Source: Acidobacteriota bacterium
Lineage (GTDB): Bacteria > Acidobacteriota > Terriglobia > Acidiferrales > UBA7541
Length of the DNA stretch: 13,445 nucleotides
NCBI GenBank assembly: GCA_003224075.1
Contig: QHYF01000096.1
Coordinates: forward strand, 1 to 13,445
Direction of reading: 5' to 3'
Shown: in pieces, positions 12,115-13,445 of the stretch
Layout of the letters: each line of letters starts with the position of its first letter
How positions within the stretch are numbered: the first letter of the stretch is position 1
Notes under the pieces: model-generated
Databases searched by the model: none
What the model was told of the DNA's origin: nothing
Seen by the model: only the letters and a program-made list of their open reading frames with translations
Made by a program: the position numbers and the translations under genes

Positions 12115-13445
12115 TTGAGCGAAGGCGCAGTCAAAAAGGAAGCAAAGCCGCGCAAGTTTCAGGCCATCAAAGGCACGCGCGATATTCTTCCGCCCGAAAC
12201 CGCCCTCTGGAATCGCGTCGAGCAAACCGCTCACGAAGTCTTCGCCACCTTCGGCTTCGGCGAAATCCGAGTGCCCATCTTTGAGTCCACTGAGCTTTTC
12301 GCCCGCGCCGTCGGCAGCGACACAGATATCGTTTCCAAAGAGATGTATACCTTCGAGAGCAGCGAGGTGCCTAATCTCGTCGAGCTTCGCACGTATTACT
12401 TGTCCTCTGAGTATGCAGAAGATGTATTCGTCGGAGGTAGCGAGGATACTGTTGATCTCCTATCCTTCGCGATAAAGGTTGTTGGCGAATTCAAGAACCG
12501 CGCATTGCCACAAACGTCTGAGAATCTAGCGCTGGTGGACGATTTTCTGAAGAAAGTTAGTCAAATCGATGCCACACGGTCAGAACGGGCGGACGTTCTG
12601 AACCCGTTCCGCGAAGTACTCCACAATTTTGTTCGCTCTGTTCAGCTGGGTGATTCAACGACTCTTCGTCCCGAGGCGACAGCTAGTGTCTGCCGCGCCT
12701 ACATCGAAAACAACATGCAGCAATTACCGCAGCCTGTGAAGTTGTACTGCATCGGCCCGATGTTCCGTCGCGAGCGGCCGCAGAAAGGGCGCTACCGCCA
12801 GTTTTATCAGATTGACGCAGAAGTGCTTGGCGGCAGCGACGCTCCTGCGATCGACGCTGAAGTAATTGAAATGGTGATGACGCTTTTCAATCGTCTGGGC
12901 TTGGAAGGCATTCAACTGGACATCAACTGCATCGGAGACAAAAACTGCCGTCCGAAGTACGTGGAACTCCTTCGAGCGGAGCTTTCCAAAGTGAAAGATA
13001 AGCTCGGGCCCGACAGCCAGCGCCGCATCGAAACGAATCCGCTGCGTGTGCTCGACTCGAAGCTCGAGAGCGAGCAGAAAATCATCGAAAAGCTGCCGCG
13101 TATCGGCGACCATCTCTGCCAAGACTGCGCGACCCATTACGCTGCGGTGAAACATGAGCTCGGCCTGCGCGGCGTGAAATATCAGGAGAATTGGCGCTTG
13201 GTCCGCGGCCTTGACTATTACATGCGCACCACGTTCGAGATCACCGCGAAGGGGCTCGGCTCGCAGAACGCGGTCTGCGGCGGCGGGCGCTATGACGGCC
13301 TCGTCGAACTTCTCGGCGGCCCCCCGACGAAAGGCATCGGCTTCGCCATCGGCGAAGATCGCCTGATCCTCTCATTGCTGGAGACTGGTCACTCGCCACT
13401 CGCCACTCGCCACTCGCCACTTCTGTACATCGCTTGGATGGGCGA
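12115..13445 (+). CDS. hisS: Histidyl-tRNA synthetase with an extra internal domain (3' end outside the window)
   Basis: A class II synthetase that charges tRNA-His with histidine; 443 codons are visible and the gene runs off the window. Seen in order: the family opening KGTRDILPPE (19-28), VGSDTDIVSKEMYTFE (66-81), an unusual insert (about 82-179), TLRPEATAS (183-191), motif 2 MFRRERPQKGRYRQFYQ (216-232) and the normal insertion domain (about 265-360). Then come the histidine-specific RGLDYYMRTTFEI (364-376), VCGGGRYDGL (387-396) and motif 3 GIGFAIGEDRL (407-417). A short linker coded by a 7-bp tandem repeat (near 424-436) leads to LYIAWMG, the likely first strand of the anticodon-binding domain, which lies outside. 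All catalytic motifs are kept, so the enzyme is probably active despite the insert. The start is TTG 12115 with AAGGAG upstream. No promoter is clear; it may be read with the gene before it. Confidence 0.95.
   Translation, partial: MSEGAVKKEAKPRKFQAIKGTRDILPPETALWNRVEQTAHEVFATFGFGEIRVPIFESTELFARAVGSDTDIVSKEMYTFESSEVPNLVELRTYYLSSEYAEDVFVGGSEDTVDLLSFAIKVVGEFKNRALPQTSENLALVDDFLKKVSQIDATRSERADVLNPFREVLHNFVRSVQLGDSTTLRPEATASVCRAYIENNMQQLPQPVKLYCIGPMFRRERPQKGRYRQFYQIDAEVLGGSDAPAIDAEVIEMVMTLFNRLGLEGIQLDINCIGDKNCRPKYVELLRAELSKVKDKLGPDSQRRIETNPLRVLDSKLESEQKIIEKLPRIGDHLCQDCATHYAAVKHELGLRGVKYQENWRLVRGLDYYMRTTFEITAKGLGSQNAVCGGGRYDGLVELLGGPPTKGIGFAIGEDRLILSLLETGHSPLATRHSPLLYIAWMG
12358..12651 (+). other. 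In-frame insert of about 98 codons in the HisRS catalytic core
   Basis: Between EMYTFE (76-81) and STTLRPE (181-187) other HisRS proteins, such as E. coli with DRNGDS, have a short beta-turn. Here about 98 codons intervene. The insert looks mostly helical and acidic, with strings such as DTVDLLSFAIKVVGEF and NPFREVLHNFVRSVQL, and I recognise no domain. GC is about 50% by hand count over 12361-12660, against about 55-63% in neighbouring 60-base blocks of the same gene, with more codons such as CTA, ATA and AGT. It has no stop in frame. It lacks intein hallmarks (no HN plus Cys/Ser/Thr junction) and is short for an intein. Confidence 0.7.
13390..13421 (+). repeat. 7-bp tandem repeat inside hisS
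   Basis: CACTCGC occurs four times in direct succession (13390-13417), followed by a partial CACT (13418-13421). It codes for HSPLATRHSPL in the linker between the catalytic and anticodon-binding domains. The unit is not a multiple of three, so loss or gain of one unit would shift the frame and remove the anticodon-binding domain. Confidence 0.85.

Noticed and set aside
12281..12475. 64-residue forward frame inside hisS
   Set aside because: hisS is open in another frame across this region with clear synthetase motifs.
12358..12651. Intein as the explanation for the HisRS insert
   Set aside because: At about 98 residues it is shorter than known mini-inteins, does not begin with Cys or Ser splice motifs and ends in GDSTT rather than HN plus Cys/Ser/Thr.
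13390..13421. CRISPR array
   Set aside because: The repeat unit is 7 bp with no spacers; no other regularly spaced repeats are present in the window.

Overview
The window is a GC-rich bacterial chromosome segment. Protein style, the intergenic repeats and the paired HEAT/PilZ proteins suggest Acidobacteriota; this is an inference from sequence feel, not a database match. All genes read on the + strand except one small gene that the 60-residue ORF cut-off hides.

Layout: (1) 1-253 is a leader with two small hairpins and no convincing gene. (2) 254-3466 and 3678-6512 are tandem paralogues of about 1,000 residues. Each has the same N-terminal module, a glycine-rich linker, a long helical HEAT-like body and a C-terminal PilZ-like domain. 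I take them as cytoplasmic scaffold or c-di-GMP-type effector proteins made by tandem duplication; the function is unknown. (3) 6684-9653 is secA, the ATPase of the general secretion pathway, with a plausible promoter just upstream. (4) 9776-10612 is an Mrp/ApbC-type Fe-S carrier ATPase, separated from secA by a palindromic repeat. (5) 10617-10796 (- strand) is a 59-codon gene for a cysteine-rich CWC-type protein, convergent with mrp with a 4-bp gap. (6) 10797-11347 is a 550-bp gene-poor stretch. It holds a near-consensus promoter followed at once by a terminator-like hairpin, then several palindromes and short duplications. (7) 11348-11896 is a gamma-carbonic-anhydrase-like left-handed beta-helix protein. 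(8) 11973-12057 is a second copy of the repeat that lies before mrp. (9) 12115-13445 is hisS (histidyl-tRNA synthetase), starting at TTG and running off the window end.

The most unusual feature is in hisS. The catalytic core is split by an in-frame insert of about 95-98 residues just before the TLRPE motif, where other HisRS proteins have a short beta-turn. The insert is lower in GC than its flanks and I do not recognise it. A 7-bp tandem repeat, four full copies, then lies in the linker before the anticodon-binding domain, where a one-unit change would shift the frame. The other item worth following is the tandem PilZ pair. Both have altered PilZ signature residues, and in both the best Shine-Dalgarno lies 23-27 bases before the start codon, with a short frame that overlaps the start.

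The genes do not form one pathway: the window mixes housekeeping functions (secretion, Fe-S delivery, CO2/bicarbonate or a related reaction, tRNA charging) with a probable signalling pair.
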